Assembly: GCF_030160655.1 (NCBI RefSeq)
Contig: NZ_BSOT01000005.1
Span: forward strand, 310,001 to 374,000
Source: Agaribacter marinus
GTDB lineage: Bacteria; Pseudomonadota; Gammaproteobacteria; Enterobacterales; Alteromonadaceae
Direction: 5' to 3'
DNA: 64,000 nucleotides
Within the stretch, counting starts at the first letter, position 1; every line of letters begins with the position of its first letter. The notes under the pieces are model-generated. The model made no database searches. It saw only the letters and a program-made list of their open reading frames with translations, and was not told the origin of the DNA. This document shows positions 31,762 to 41,877 of the stretch, piece after piece. The translations under genes were made by a program, and so were the position numbers.

Positions 31762-33864
31762 GTGGATTCTATGTTCTCCTTAGAAAAAGGCCAAATGCAA
31801 CCATATGGCGTCTCGGTGTATGATGAGGGTTGTAATTTTTCGATTTATTGCCCTGATGCAGAGTCAGTCTATCTTTGTTTTTTTGATGAAAATGAAGAAG
31901 AAATTCAGAGAATACAGCTTAAAGAGCGTATTCAGTCTAAATGGTTTGGTTTTATAAAAGGCGCTTCAGTTGGTCACTATTACGGGTACAGAGTGGCAAC
32001 GAAAACGCGCCGAAACCTAGTAAATAACACCATTGATAAACTACTTATTGACCCGTATGCAAAAAAATTAACTCGACCATTGCACTGGGACGAAGATTTG
32101 TACGCAGGCGATAGCTGCCATATGATACCAAAGTGTGTCATTGTTGATGACGATGAGCATAAGGTGCCTCATCGTCTGATTTCGCGCCCCCAAGCGGTCG
32201 ACGCTAAAGCACGTGTTGTATATGAAGCGCATGTGAAAGGTTTGTCAAAATTACACCCTGAGGTCCCGGATGATATTCGAGGCACGTATCTGGGAGCTTC
32301 CCATCCGTCAGTAATTAAGCACATTCAATCATTAGGTGTGACAAGTGTACAGTTTTTGCCACTGATGGCGTTCATGCCAGAACCTTTTTTAAACGGCAAA
32401 GAACTGACAAATTATTGGGGTTACAATCCTGTTAACTTCTTTAGTGCTGAACCTAGATACGCATACAGCGATGCTTATACTGAATGTCGTGAAATGATTA
32501 AGGCATACAGAACCGCAGGCCTTGAAGTTATTTTGGACGTGGTGTTTAACCATACTGCAGAGGCTGGAGACTCTGGCACTATTATAAGTTTTAAGGGGTT
32601 TTGCACGTCTCACGCGTACTTACTTGAGCAACATGATGAGTCTGATAGCGTCAATTTCACCAATTACTCTGGTTGTGGCAATACGGTTCAAGTTTCTGAT
32701 ACATACATGCTTAATTTAATTTTGGATGCCATGCGATATTGGGTAAGTGAAATGGGCGTGTCAGGTTTTCGGTTTGATTTGGCTGCAACGCTTGGTAGAC
32801 AAACCTTTGAGTATCGAAAGAACGCCGGTTTTTTTAAAATAATTGAGCAAGACCCAATCTTAAAGTCGGCAGTAATGATTGCTGAACCTTGGGATATTGG
32901 CCCGGGCGGTTACCAGCTAGGGCATTTTCCTGCACATTGGTTGGAAGTAAATGATAAATTTAGAGATTCAACAAGGGCATTTTGGCGCGGCGATAAAGGT
33001 GTTAAAGGGGATTTCGCGACGCGTATTATGGGGTCACGTGACGTGTTTGTTAAAACGAAACGACCGATGCATTCGAGTATTAATAACATTACTTATCATG
33101 ACGGCTTTACCTTACATGACTTAGTTTGCTTCGAAAATAAACATAACGAAGCCAACCTCGAATCCAATAGAGATGGACATAACCATAACTTGTCTGCAAA
33201 TTATGGTGTAGAAGGCCTAACGGATGACAATGATATTAACGACGTGCGTTACCAGCAAAAGAGGAACTTATTTGCTACCTTAGTCTTGAGCCAAGGTACG
33301 CCGCATATACTTGCGGGTGATGAATTAAGTAAAACGCAGCATGGAAACAATAATGCGTATTGTCAGGACAATGAAATTAATTATTTAGACTGGCAATTGG
33401 GTGAACGCCAACAAAGTTTTTTAGCGTATTGCCAATACGTAATTCAGTTAAGACAGCGTTATCCCATGTTGCAATGCATGAGTTTTTCAGATGATCAATT
33501 TGATAATAATGTGAATATTGCGCTAGCAGATTGGTATCGTACAGATGGCAGCCATAAGACGGATATTGATTGGGTAAATCATGAGCATCATTGTTTTGCT
33601 TTGCATATTATTGCAACGGTCGAGCACAATGAACAAGAGTGGGTGTTTTGCTACAACAGTGCTGATACTGACAAGAAATACCATTTGCCTGTTTTGAGTC
33701 GCACTGCGATTAAAAACAAAAACATTTCTAATAGAGCATGGGTGTGTAAACTGGATACTAGCAACGGCTGCATAGATGAATTTGTTAGCGGCATCTCAAA
33801 AATGAAAGTTTCGCCGGTATTTACGATGCCAGCACGCAGTTTCAGACTATTTTTAAAAGAATGA
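31762..33864 (+). CDS. glgX: Glycogen debranching enzyme GlgX
   Basis: A GH13 isoamylase-type enzyme that cleaves alpha-1,6 branches of phosphorylase-trimmed glycogen. 700 residues with N-terminal CBM48, barrel and C-terminal domain. Catalytic segments: EVILDVVFNHTAE, SGFRFDLAATLG (nucleophile Asp about 337), AEPWDIGPGGYQLG (Glu about 374) and TYHDGFTLHDLV. The start is uncertain: GTG 31762 or ATG 31771, neither with a clear Shine-Dalgarno sequence. glgC and glgA, usual partners, are not in this window. The stop overlaps the open frame of msrB by 4 nt. Confidence 0.95.
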   Translation: MDSMFSLEKGQMQPYGVSVYDEGCNFSIYCPDAESVYLCFFDENEEEIQRIQLKERIQSKWFGFIKGASVGHYYGYRVATKTRRNLVNNTIDKLLIDPYAKKLTRPLHWDEDLYAGDSCHMIPKCVIVDDDEHKVPHRLISRPQAVDAKARVVYEAHVKGLSKLHPEVPDDIRGTYLGASHPSVIKHIQSLGVTSVQFLPLMAFMPEPFLNGKELTNYWGYNPVNFFSAEPRYAYSDAYTECREMIKAYRTAGLEVILDVVFNHTAEAGDSGTIISFKGFCTSHAYLLEQHDESDSVNFTNYSGCGNTVQVSDTYMLNLILDAMRYWVSEMGVSGFRFDLAATLGRQTFEYRKNAGFFKIIEQDPILKSAVMIAEPWDIGPGGYQLGHFPAHWLEVNDKFRDSTRAFWRGDKGVKGDFATRIMGSRDVFVKTKRPMHSSINNITYHDGFTLHDLVCFENKHNEANLESNRDGHNHNLSANYGVEGLTDDNDINDVRYQQKRNLFATLVLSQGTPHILAGDELSKTQHGNNNAYCQDNEINYLDWQLGERQQSFLAYCQYVIQLRQRYPMLQCMSFSDDQFDNNVNIALADWYRTDGSHKTDIDWVNHEHHCFALHIIATVEHNEQEWVFCYNSADTDKKYHLPVLSRTAIKNKNISNRAWVCKLDTSNGCIDEFVSGISKMKVSPVFTMPARSFRLFLKE

Positions 33865-33926
33865 ACGCACTTAAAATGGCGACCAAATTTAATTACTTAT
33901 TCAAGGAACAGCATGTAAGGAATAGT

Positions 33927-34307
33927 ATGCAAGATAAATATAAAGAAATGCTGACAGAAGAGGAATATCGCGTTACAAGACAAAAGGGCACTGAACGCCC
34001 TTATACCGGAAAATACCTGAATCTTAAGAAAAATGGTGATTACCATTGCAAATGTTGCAATGCACTTTTGTTTTCATCTGATGCTAAGTTTGATTCAGGT
34101 TGTGGTTGGCCATCCTTTTTTCAGCAAACAGATAACGGCAATGTGGTGTATCAGGAAGACAATAGTTTAGGCATGTCTCGTGTCGAAATTTTATGTAAAC
34201 AGTGCGATGCACACCTTGGTCATGTGTTTGAAGATGGCCCTGCGCCAACAGGCAAGCGTTACTGTGTAAACTCAGTGTCTTTGTCTTTTAAAAGTGAGGA
34301 TGAATAA
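33927..34307 (+). CDS. msrB: Peptide-methionine (R)-S-oxide reductase
   Basis: Repairs methionine-R-sulfoxide in proteins. 126 residues. Two CxxC zinc pairs (CKCC and CKQC), FDSGCGWPSF, and the catalytic Cys in RYCVNSVSLSF near the C-terminus. The frame is open from 33861, but ATG 33927 (MQDKYKE) has AAGGA 6 nt upstream and gives the usual family length, so the longer start is rejected. Confidence 0.96.
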   Translation: MQDKYKEMLTEEEYRVTRQKGTERPYTGKYLNLKKNGDYHCKCCNALLFSSDAKFDSGCGWPSFFQQTDNGNVVYQEDNSLGMSRVEILCKQCDAHLGHVFEDGPAPTGKRYCVNSVSLSFKSEDE

Positions 34308-34399
34308 ACACCATTATTTGGTGCAAAATATAATTTATTTGAGCATCACATGATGTCTGGTAATATGTGAAAACAAAGTACGCATTCAGGCAAATAAAA

Positions 34400-35575
34400 A
34401 TGATAATAAATAGCCAGTTTGATAGCGGAAATATTCAAGTTATCAGCGCTGAAAGCCCAAAAGACATTGTCTTGTCCATTCGTAACGATGCACAGTCTGA
34501 TTTTTACCAATGGTTTCATTTCAAATTACATAGCTCACCGTTTGTAGAGCACATTATCCGAATAACGGGTTTAGTTAATTCAGCGTATCCTGATGGTTGG
34601 GAAAATTATCAGGCCGTTGCGTCTTACGACCGAGAAGAGTGGTTTAGAGTCGACACTACTTTTGATGGTGGCAATTTAATCATTGATTTTACGCCAGAGT
34701 ATGAAGCAGTTTATATTGCGTATTTTGCGCCCTATAGCTACGAGCGTCATCAAAGCCTCATTGCAAGTGCTCAAATGGCACTTGAATGCAAACATGAGTT
34801 GTTAGGCTTAACTATTGATGGTCGTGAAATGAATCTCCTGATTATTGGTGATGAGACGCATAGTAATGAGCTTAGTGACAACGGTAACAATGAACATGGC
34901 AAAAAAACATCAAAAAACAAGATTTGGATAACGGCTCGGCAACATCCCGGTGAGACGATGGCTGAGTGGTTGGTTGAAGGCCTGTTAAATCGATTGTTGG
35001 ATGAAGATGATGGCGTTGCTCGCAAGTTACTGGAAGACAATGTTTTTTATGTTATTCCAAATATGAATCCGGATGGGAGTGTTAGAGGACATTTACGTAC
35101 CAACGCCGTCGGTAGAAATCTTAATCGAGAATGGGCCGCCCCCTGCCAAGTTAATAGTCCAGAGGTATTTTATACCCTTACGAAGATGGACAGCGTTGGC
35201 GTCGATTTATTTTTAGATATTCATGGTGATGAGGCCTTACCGTATAATTTTGTTGCTGGTACTGAGGGCAATCCAGGTTACTCCCCCAGAATCGCGGCAC
35301 TAGAAAATACATTTAAAAAGGCGTTTACGGCTACCACACCAGAGTTTCAGGATGTGCATGGTTACCCAAAAGATAAACCCGGCAAAGCAAATATGACAGT
35401 TGCATGCAACGCGGTCGGACAACGGTTTGATTGCCTTGCTTATACACTTGAAATGCCATTTAAAGATAATATTGAATTACCTGATCCGAGTTACGGTTGG
35501 TCTCCTGCACGAAGTATGCAGTTGGGTGAAGATTTGCTTGTCGCAATCCGCGCAGTAGTAGATGACTTGAGATAA
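34400..35575 (+). CDS. M14-family zinc carboxypeptidase (cytosolic carboxypeptidase-like)
   Basis: 391 residues. An N-terminal beta-sandwich domain (about 1-110) as in cytosolic carboxypeptidases is followed by the M14 peptidase core. Zinc ligands are HPGE (about 184-187) and DIHGDE. Substrate-side segments NPDG and GRNLNREW, and a catalytic Glu in TLEMPF are visible. No signal peptide, so it acts in the cytoplasm. A GTG at 34367 is in frame; ATG 34400 (MIINSQFDSGN) is preferred from the start of the conserved domain. Its bacterial substrate is unknown. Confidence 0.87.
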   Translation: MIINSQFDSGNIQVISAESPKDIVLSIRNDAQSDFYQWFHFKLHSSPFVEHIIRITGLVNSAYPDGWENYQAVASYDREEWFRVDTTFDGGNLIIDFTPEYEAVYIAYFAPYSYERHQSLIASAQMALECKHELLGLTIDGREMNLLIIGDETHSNELSDNGNNEHGKKTSKNKIWITARQHPGETMAEWLVEGLLNRLLDEDDGVARKLLEDNVFYVIPNMNPDGSVRGHLRTNAVGRNLNREWAAPCQVNSPEVFYTLTKMDSVGVDLFLDIHGDEALPYNFVAGTEGNPGYSPRIAALENTFKKAFTATTPEFQDVHGYPKDKPGKANMTVACNAVGQRFDCLAYTLEMPFKDNIELPDPSYGWSPARSMQLGEDLLVAIRAVVDDLR

Positions 35576-35656
35576 AGCCCCTAGTGAGAACTCTGGACAA
35601 AGAACACATATTAAAATTGACAAAAATAACAAATAAAAACAATAAGGAAACATGTT

Positions 35657-37318
35657 GTGGATGCATTGCTCGACTTTTTTAATTTATTAGATGGATATTT
35701 AGGGAGCGCTCCTTGGTTTCCTTATGTGCTATTAGGTGTTGGCGTATTTTTTACCATATACCTTAAATTTCCGCAGATAAGATATTTCAAACATGCGTGG
35801 AAAGTCGTTACTGGTAAATATGATAAATCTGACGATCCAGGCGATACAACACATTTTCAGGCATTAGCAACCGCGCTTTCTGGTACGGTCGGAACGGGTA
35901 ATATATCTGGTGTCGCCTTAGCTATTTTTCTTGGTGGTCCCGCTGCACTTTTTTGGATGTGGGCGACGGCATTTTTTGGTATGACGACCAAATTTGTTGA
36001 AGTGACCTTATCGCATAAATATAGAGACAAAACAGAAGACGGCACAATGGCCGGTGGTCCTATGTATTACATGGACAAGCGGCTAAATATGAAGTGGCTA
36101 GCAGTCATTTTTGCCATTGCCACCGTTATCTCTTCTTTTGGCACGGGGAATTTACCTCAAAGTAATGGTATTGCGACAAGTATCGAAGCTACTTTTGGAT
36201 TCTCGCCTCAAATCGTTGGTGGTGTATTAGCTGTCTTGCTTGGTCTTGTTATATTGGGTGGCATTAAACGTATCGCCGCAGTAACGTCTAAAATAGTGCC
36301 TGTCATGGCGGTTATTTATCTTGTCGGTGCATTTGCGGTAATTTTTGCTAACGTAGAAAACATTGTCCCTTCATTTGTATCTGTGATAAGTGATGCATTT
36401 ACTGGGTCTGCAGCTGTCGGTGGCTTTTTAGGAGCGACCTTTGCTTACGCGTTTAACCGTGGGGTTAATCGCGGTTTGTTTTCCAACGAAGCAGGTCAAG
36501 GTTCAGCGCCCATTGCGCATGCTGCGGCTAAAACCAAAGAGCCTGTATCTGAAGGCATGGTGTCAATTTTAGAGCCGTTCATCGATACTATAATTATTTG
36601 TACTATTACAGGCTTAGTTATTTTGTCGTCTGGCGTTTGGCAGCAAAAGCACGAGAACATATTCGACCGTTCAGACATGGTTTTCTTGCAGGGCGAGTAC
36701 AAAGAAGATGTGCCTGAAGATACGCAGAATCTTTATAAGTATTTGAATAAATTGGATGGTACGACTATTGAGCCTTATTCGGGTGAAATCAATGTTGTCA
36801 ATGGCACAGCGGTTACGGGTGGTTATACCTTAATTAATGCGCGTTCGTTAGCTGAGAATGTCAGGTATTATGCTGGTTCAACAGATGATCTTTTTTCTGG
36901 CACTTTGACCGTCATTGACGGTGATATTGAGCGAGAAAATATTGTTGTACAAGGTGATTCCTTAGTGCATTCTGCACCGTTGACTGCCATCGCGTTTACC
37001 AAAGGCTTCTTTGGTGATTTTGGTCAATACATTGTATCTATTGGACTTCTGCTGTTTGCATTTTCAACCGCAATTGCGTGGTCATATTATGGCGATAGGG
37101 CAATGACCTATTTGTTGGGGCCAAAATCTGTCATGCCCTACCGTGTCATTTATGTGGCGGGTTTTTATTGGGCTGCTGTATCCGATACAACGCTCGTCTG
37201 GGCGTTGTCAGCGGTAGCTATTGTGTTGATGACCTTACCCAATTTATTTGGGATAATGGTATTACATAAAGAAATGAAAGAAACCGTTAACGAGTACTGG
37301 CAAAGAATAAATAAATAG
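35657..37318 (+). CDS. Alanine/glycine:cation symporter family protein (AGCS)
   Basis: A 553-residue inner-membrane carrier that takes up alanine or glycine with Na+ or H+. Family motifs: [53 protein letters not shown]. An unusual soluble insertion of about 115 residues (about 325-440, [14 protein letters not shown]) interrupts the later part of the membrane domain, making the protein longer than the usual 450-500. Start GTG with AAGGA 10 nt upstream. A terminator follows. Confidence 0.93.
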   Translation: MDALLDFFNLLDGYLGSAPWFPYVLLGVGVFFTIYLKFPQIRYFKHAWKVVTGKYDKSDDPGDTTHFQALATALSGTVGTGNISGVALAIFLGGPAALFWMWATAFFGMTTKFVEVTLSHKYRDKTEDGTMAGGPMYYMDKRLNMKWLAVIFAIATVISSFGTGNLPQSNGIATSIEATFGFSPQIVGGVLAVLLGLVILGGIKRIAAVTSKIVPVMAVIYLVGAFAVIFANVENIVPSFVSVISDAFTGSAAVGGFLGATFAYAFNRGVNRGLFSNEAGQGSAPIAHAAAKTKEPVSEGMVSILEPFIDTIIICTITGLVILSSGVWQQKHENIFDRSDMVFLQGEYKEDVPEDTQNLYKYLNKLDGTTIEPYSGEINVVNGTAVTGGYTLINARSLAENVRYYAGSTDDLFSGTLTVIDGDIERENIVVQGDSLVHSAPLTAIAFTKGFFGDFGQYIVSIGLLLFAFSTAIAWSYYGDRAMTYLLGPKSVMPYRVIYVAGFYWAAVSDTTLVWALSAVAIVLMTLPNLFGIMVLHKEMKETVNEYWQRINK

Positions 37319-37354
37319 TGGTTGCTTAACGGCAGTAACAGGTAAAATTTGATA

Positions 37355-37391
37355 AACAAAAAGGCTAGGGAAATAACTTAGCCTTTTTGTT
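37355..37391 (+). terminator. Terminator after the AGCS symporter gene
   Basis: A 13-bp stem, AACAAAAAGGCTA (37355-37367) with TAGCCTTTTTGTT (37379-37391), with an 11-nt loop and a T run inside the second arm. Confidence 0.85.
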
Positions 37392-37402
37392 AGGAGTAAA
37401 AA

Positions 37403-37735
37403 ATGGCGATAACGAGTTGTCCATCATGCAGCAAACCAATTTCCGATAAAGCAAAACAGTGCCAACATTGCAATTTAAATTTTGGCGACGCAAGTGCTGA
37501 GGATATTCAGCGCAAAGCAAACTTCGAGAAATACAAGAATCTTCAAAAGCTCCAGAATCAATCGATGATGGCGATCGTTCTATTTTTAATTGGTGCTTAT
37601 TTTACGTTTTTAGGTGATTTTGAAAATAGTGACTCGGGTATGATGATGTTCAATGCGTCTGTTGCGGTGACTACTATCGGATTTATTTGGTATGGCGTTA
37701 ACCGAGCGCGCATTGCGTTAGCAAAGAGAAAGTAA
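37403..37735 (+). CDS. Zinc-ribbon membrane protein of unknown function
   Basis: 110 residues: N-terminal zinc ribbon (CPSCSKPI … CQHCNLNF, about 6-28), a charged helix, then two membrane helices (about 54-72 and 82-100) and a basic tail. AGGAG precedes the ATG. It lies 19 nt upstream of yeaC on the same strand and may share its transcript. The function of this small family is not known to me. Confidence 0.75.
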   Translation: MAITSCPSCSKPISDKAKQCQHCNLNFGDASAEDIQRKANFEKYKNLQKLQNQSMMAIVLFLIGAYFTFLGDFENSDSGMMMFNASVAVTTIGFIWYGVNRARIALAKRK

Positions 37736-37754
37736 GCGTATATAGGTAGTAAAA

Positions 37755-38048
37755 ATGCAACTTGAACAACTAGTAGATTCTATGACGCCGGAGATTTATA
37801 AAAATCTTCTGCAGGCAGTTGAAACAGGAAAGTGGCCGAATGGTGATCGCCTTAGTGAAGATCAAAAAGAGAACTCAATGCAAGCAGTTATGCTTTACCA
37901 AGCTCGAATTGAGCACTCCAATGAACATATGACTGTGGGTAAAGACGGAGAGATAGTCCAAAAGTCTCGCCACCAGTTGAAGCAAGAATTACAACAACAG
38001 GCGACAAATCAAACGCCTATAGCAAAGTTTACTAAAAATGATATTTAA
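37755..38048 (+). CDS. yeaC: DUF1315-family protein YeaC
   Basis: 97 residues. Strong match to the E. coli YeaC pattern: MTPEIYKNLLQAVETGKWP, DQKENSMQAVMLYQAR, HMTVGKDGEIV. Function unknown. The end overlaps the next gene by 11 nt. Together with ansA downstream it forms the yeaC … ansA neighbourhood seen in related genomes. Confidence 0.9.
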   Translation: MQLEQLVDSMTPEIYKNLLQAVETGKWPNGDRLSEDQKENSMQAVMLYQARIEHSNEHMTVGKDGEIVQKSRHQLKQELQQQATNQTPIAKFTKNDI

Positions 38049-40842
38049 GCAGTTATTTGTTCCAAAGCACAAACATAAATCACCGGAAAAACGCAAAGAA
38101 GCTATTTCGCAAGTAAGCGTTGTAGATGATAGCAATAAGCAATGGTTGCATGAATTAGCGTTTAACGACGCGGACTTGAGTGTTAAATTGGCAGCCCTTG
38201 AAAAACTAGACCAATTTACCATGTGGTTGAAGAGCTATGAAGCTAAAGGTAGCGACGTACTCACTAGCAAATCTAAGGTGATGGCGTCTCGTTTACTCGA
38301 AGATAAGGCGCATGTTTCAGATGTGTTGTTTGAGGATTTTGTTAAACAAAGTCGGCATCCTGAAATAATAAAGCGTATGTTAACGGATAGCCCTCGTTTG
38401 GCGGACAACAAAACGCTGTATTTAGACACCTTATTTAAGTTGGGCAATAGCAACGATGTATTGCGTTTTTATCGCGAAAAAGCTGACGAAGAGCAGCAGA
38501 CGTTTATTGTCGAAAAGTTTGATGATGAAAAAGATTTAAAACGTTTACGTAAGAATGCGACTGGCCAGCAGGTAATAGACATTGTTGACAACAAGCTATC
38601 TGAAATCGCAAAACGTGCACGGATTCCACAGGAAGTAGCGCAAGAAACTACGCTGATTAACTCGCGCCTGTTAGCGCTCGTTGATAGTCAAGATTATTTG
38701 TATGTCGCAGATCAAAAAACAATGCTACTTGGTGAGTTTGAAGTAGTTAAATCTAAATTCGACTATTTAAATGAGCGTCAAAGTGCAGAAATTGTTGAGA
38801 AATTCTTGTACTTGAAAGCTAAAGTTGAAAAACGCTTAATTGACCTGAAGCCAGCGTATGAGCAAAGTGTTGAATTGGCGGAGACGACTGATTTACTTGG
38901 CGAACTAGCTACTCAGCTAGAGCAGATTAATACCCAAGTAAGTTATTTACTGGATGCAGACTCACAAGATGAGGTTAACATCCAATCTGAGTTATTGTCG
39001 AATTCGTTGAACGATGCTGCGGTAAACAGAGATAAGTTATCGCTGCGCATTTCGGAGGCGTCTACTGGTGCTCACCGACAACAGTTAAAAGTATTGTCCA
39101 AGCAAATAGAAACCAATCAACATCAATTAAAAAGCCTAGGTGAGTTGGTAGAGAAAAATCATTCACTCAAACTCAAGTTAGCAGTTATCGCAAAAGCCTG
39201 GGATGAGTTTTTACAAGGAAACATGTCCCAAGACGCGTTATCCGAAGAGTTTACATTTGCTAAAAAACATTTCGCGCAGCTTGATAAACATTCCAAAAAA
39301 CTGTTTTCAGAATGGCGTGCACTTAGTAAAAACATAAATGCGCATTTCAATGAGCTAAAAACGCAACAAGAAAAAGCGAGCAAGCGTTGCTTTGCAAAGC
39401 TAAATATAATTAGCCGCTTAATCGTTGACGGAAAGTTAAAAGCTGCCATTTCAACGTTTAATCATGCGCAAAGTCTTTATCAAAATATTGAGCGACCTAC
39501 AAGAAGCCTACAAAGTAAATACGATGAACTTGCAGAGAAAGTGTCTGAGTTAAAGGATTGGCAATCGTACGTTGCCACGCCAAAAAAACCAGAACTGCTA
39601 ACTCAAGTGGAAGACCTCATCGCTGATACAACACTTATGCCGCCTGATAGGGCCAATAAAATTAAGCAGCTAAGACAAGAATGGAATAGTTTAGGTCGCC
39701 TTAATACTGATGATGATGACAAGTTAAATCTTACGTTTGACGAGCAACTTGAAAAAGCGTTTTTACCCTGTCGAGAATATTACGCTGCACTTGAGGTAGA
39801 GCGCAATCAAAATGCGGAAAATGCCAGAAGTATCATTAAAGATGTTGAGGTGTTGATGCAAGAAGGCGACGTGACGGTATTGGCAAAAGCACTGCCTGCG
39901 CTTACCAGCAAATTTAGGAAGATTCGCATACTCAATCACTCAGATAAAAATGCGCTAAACAAAAGCTTCAACGAAATTTCTTCACCATTGTATGACAAGC
40001 TAAATGCGTTTTACGAAGACAATCGAGCACGTAAGCAAAAGCTCATTGATAAAACCACGGCCTTAATCAATGAGGACGATATTCAAAGCGCCGCAGCGCA
40101 AGCAAAACAAAGTCAAGCAGACTGGAAGAATATTGGATTTGCGGGTAAGCAGCATGACAATAAATTGTGGCAAGATTTTAGGGATGCGAATGATGCCATT
40201 TTTAACAAACTGTCAGCGCTAAAAAAAGGCGCTGCTGATAATGCTTTAGCTGAGTTAACGGAGTTCATTACACAAATTAAAGATATTGAATCCGTTGTTG
40301 CTCAAGATTCTTCAATCGCGCAATTGAATGATACTAAACTGAAAGTGCAACAAATGATGATTGATACTGGATCGCTTGGGCGCAAGGCTATTACTGACTT
40401 TAATGCTGAAAAGTCTCGAGTTGCCTCTCTAATTGATGACAGAATTAATGTCATTAATAGCGCAGGTGCGATCGAGAGTTTACAAAACACCATTGATTTT
40501 TTGCAGCAATGGACGTCACCAGAAAACATAGACAATTTGAGTGAGTTACCATCAAAAGTGCGCAATGCGGTTGAGGGAAAGATAGAGGCTTACTCTTTTT
40601 ACAAAGGTTTATCGCGAGACGAAGTGTTTACGACATTGCTGTTGTTGCTTGACACTGATAAGCCGCCAGCCAATAAAACGCTTCAACTCAAGTTATTGGC
40701 CGCTAAGTTAGAAGGGCAACAAGGTTTAGACGCCAAAACTGCTTGGTTGCAATGGATTAGCGTAGGCGTATTACAGGCGGAGGACAATGCTCAATTGAAT
40801 ACTCATCAGGCTTTACTGTTGGCTAATGTTAAGGCGCTGTGA
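38038..40842 (+). CDS. Large DUF349-domain protein
   Basis: 934 residues, almost entirely helical and charged, with several DUF349-like units recognisable by spaced Trp in K/R/D-rich helices (QEWNSLGRLN, QADWKNIGFAGKQHDNKLWQDFRDAND). No signal peptide or membrane segment. Related proteins are found next to yeaC/ansA in Alteromonas and Shewanella. The function is not established. It overlaps yeaC by 11 nt and ansA by 4 nt, indicating one translationally coupled operon. Confidence 0.85.
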   Translation: MIFKQLFVPKHKHKSPEKRKEAISQVSVVDDSNKQWLHELAFNDADLSVKLAALEKLDQFTMWLKSYEAKGSDVLTSKSKVMASRLLEDKAHVSDVLFEDFVKQSRHPEIIKRMLTDSPRLADNKTLYLDTLFKLGNSNDVLRFYREKADEEQQTFIVEKFDDEKDLKRLRKNATGQQVIDIVDNKLSEIAKRARIPQEVAQETTLINSRLLALVDSQDYLYVADQKTMLLGEFEVVKSKFDYLNERQSAEIVEKFLYLKAKVEKRLIDLKPAYEQSVELAETTDLLGELATQLEQINTQVSYLLDADSQDEVNIQSELLSNSLNDAAVNRDKLSLRISEASTGAHRQQLKVLSKQIETNQHQLKSLGELVEKNHSLKLKLAVIAKAWDEFLQGNMSQDALSEEFTFAKKHFAQLDKHSKKLFSEWRALSKNINAHFNELKTQQEKASKRCFAKLNIISRLIVDGKLKAAISTFNHAQSLYQNIERPTRSLQSKYDELAEKVSELKDWQSYVATPKKPELLTQVEDLIADTTLMPPDRANKIKQLRQEWNSLGRLNTDDDDKLNLTFDEQLEKAFLPCREYYAALEVERNQNAENARSIIKDVEVLMQEGDVTVLAKALPALTSKFRKIRILNHSDKNALNKSFNEISSPLYDKLNAFYEDNRARKQKLIDKTTALINEDDIQSAAAQAKQSQADWKNIGFAGKQHDNKLWQDFRDANDAIFNKLSALKKGAADNALAELTEFITQIKDIESVVAQDSSIAQLNDTKLKVQQMMIDTGSLGRKAITDFNAEKSRVASLIDDRINVINSAGAIESLQNTIDFLQQWTSPENIDNLSELPSKVRNAVEGKIEAYSFYKGLSRDEVFTTLLLLLDTDKPPANKTLQLKLLAAKLEGQQGLDAKTAWLQWISVGVLQAEDNAQLNTHQALLLANVKAL

Positions 40843-41876
40843 GCCAATTGACTAAACATATTTATATCGCGTATACCGGTGGTACGATTGGGATGAAGCC
40901 TTCTAACAAAGGATACATTCCTGCCGCCGGCTATTTGACTGAAACGCTCGGTAAATTGCCAGAGTTTCACCGGGCAGAAATGCCAGAATTTACGATTCAT
41001 GAATATGTTCCCTTATTAGATTCAAGTGACATGGAGCCTGCTGATTGGCAGCAAATAGCAGATGATATCCAAGCTAATTATGAAGCGTACGATGGCTTCA
41101 TCATTTTGCATGGTACGGATACGATGGCTTACACCGCATCCGCTTTGTCATTTATGCTAGAAGGCTTGCAAAAACCAGTCATTGTGACTGGCTCACAAAT
41201 TCCTCTTGCGCAGCTCAGAAGTGACGGTCAAGCAAATTTACTCAACGCGCTTTATGTTGCTGCAAATTATCCTATTCCCGAAGTTACACTATTTTTTAAT
41301 AACAAGCTTTTAAGGGGCAACCGCTCTCGCAAAGTGGATGCAGATGGTTTTGATGCTTTTGATTCTCCTAATGCCGAGCCACTACTTATTGCAGGTATTC
41401 ACATTGAAACTGATTACCCAGTTGATGAGAAACTTAAGTGTTTGTCTGTGTCAGAGTCAAAACTCAAAGTAGCTAGGATTAAACGTCAACCTGTTGGCTT
41501 GGTAAGTCTTTATCCCGGATTTAGTCATGACATTTTATCAAATGTGATTCGTCAACCAGTAAAGGCTGTTATTCTTATGACTTATGGTGTCGGCAATGCA
41601 CCTCAACAAACGGCGTTGTTAAATACGCTTAAATCCGCGACGTCTAAAGAAATCCTTGTTGTAAATTGTACGCAGTGCTTAAGAGGCAGCGTCGATATGT
41701 CTGGCTATGCAAATGGTGTATCGCTTAATGAAACAGGTGTGGTGTCTGGCAAAGATATTACACCTGAAGCTGCGTTGGCAAAATTACATTACTTATTGAG
41801 TCGAAGCGATTTGTCCTATCACGAAAGGGCGAGACTGATGTCGCAAGACTTACGTGGTGAATTAACCGGGAGTTGA
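40839..41876 (+). CDS. ansA: L-asparaginase I (cytoplasmic)
   Basis: Hydrolyses L-asparagine to aspartate and ammonia. 345 residues, no signal peptide, type I. First catalytic Thr in YTGGTIGM (about 13-19), second motif HGTDTMAYTASALSFML (about 87-103). GTG start overlapping the stop of the DUF349 gene (GTGA). The SGNH hydrolase gene follows after 1 nt. Confidence 0.95.
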   Translation: MSQLTKHIYIAYTGGTIGMKPSNKGYIPAAGYLTETLGKLPEFHRAEMPEFTIHEYVPLLDSSDMEPADWQQIADDIQANYEAYDGFIILHGTDTMAYTASALSFMLEGLQKPVIVTGSQIPLAQLRSDGQANLLNALYVAANYPIPEVTLFFNNKLLRGNRSRKVDADGFDAFDSPNAEPLLIAGIHIETDYPVDEKLKCLSVSESKLKVARIKRQPVGLVSLYPGFSHDILSNVIRQPVKAVILMTYGVGNAPQQTALLNTLKSATSKEILVVNCTQCLRGSVDMSGYANGVSLNETGVVSGKDITPEAALAKLHYLLSRSDLSYHERARLMSQDLRGELTGS

Positions 41877-41877
41877 T

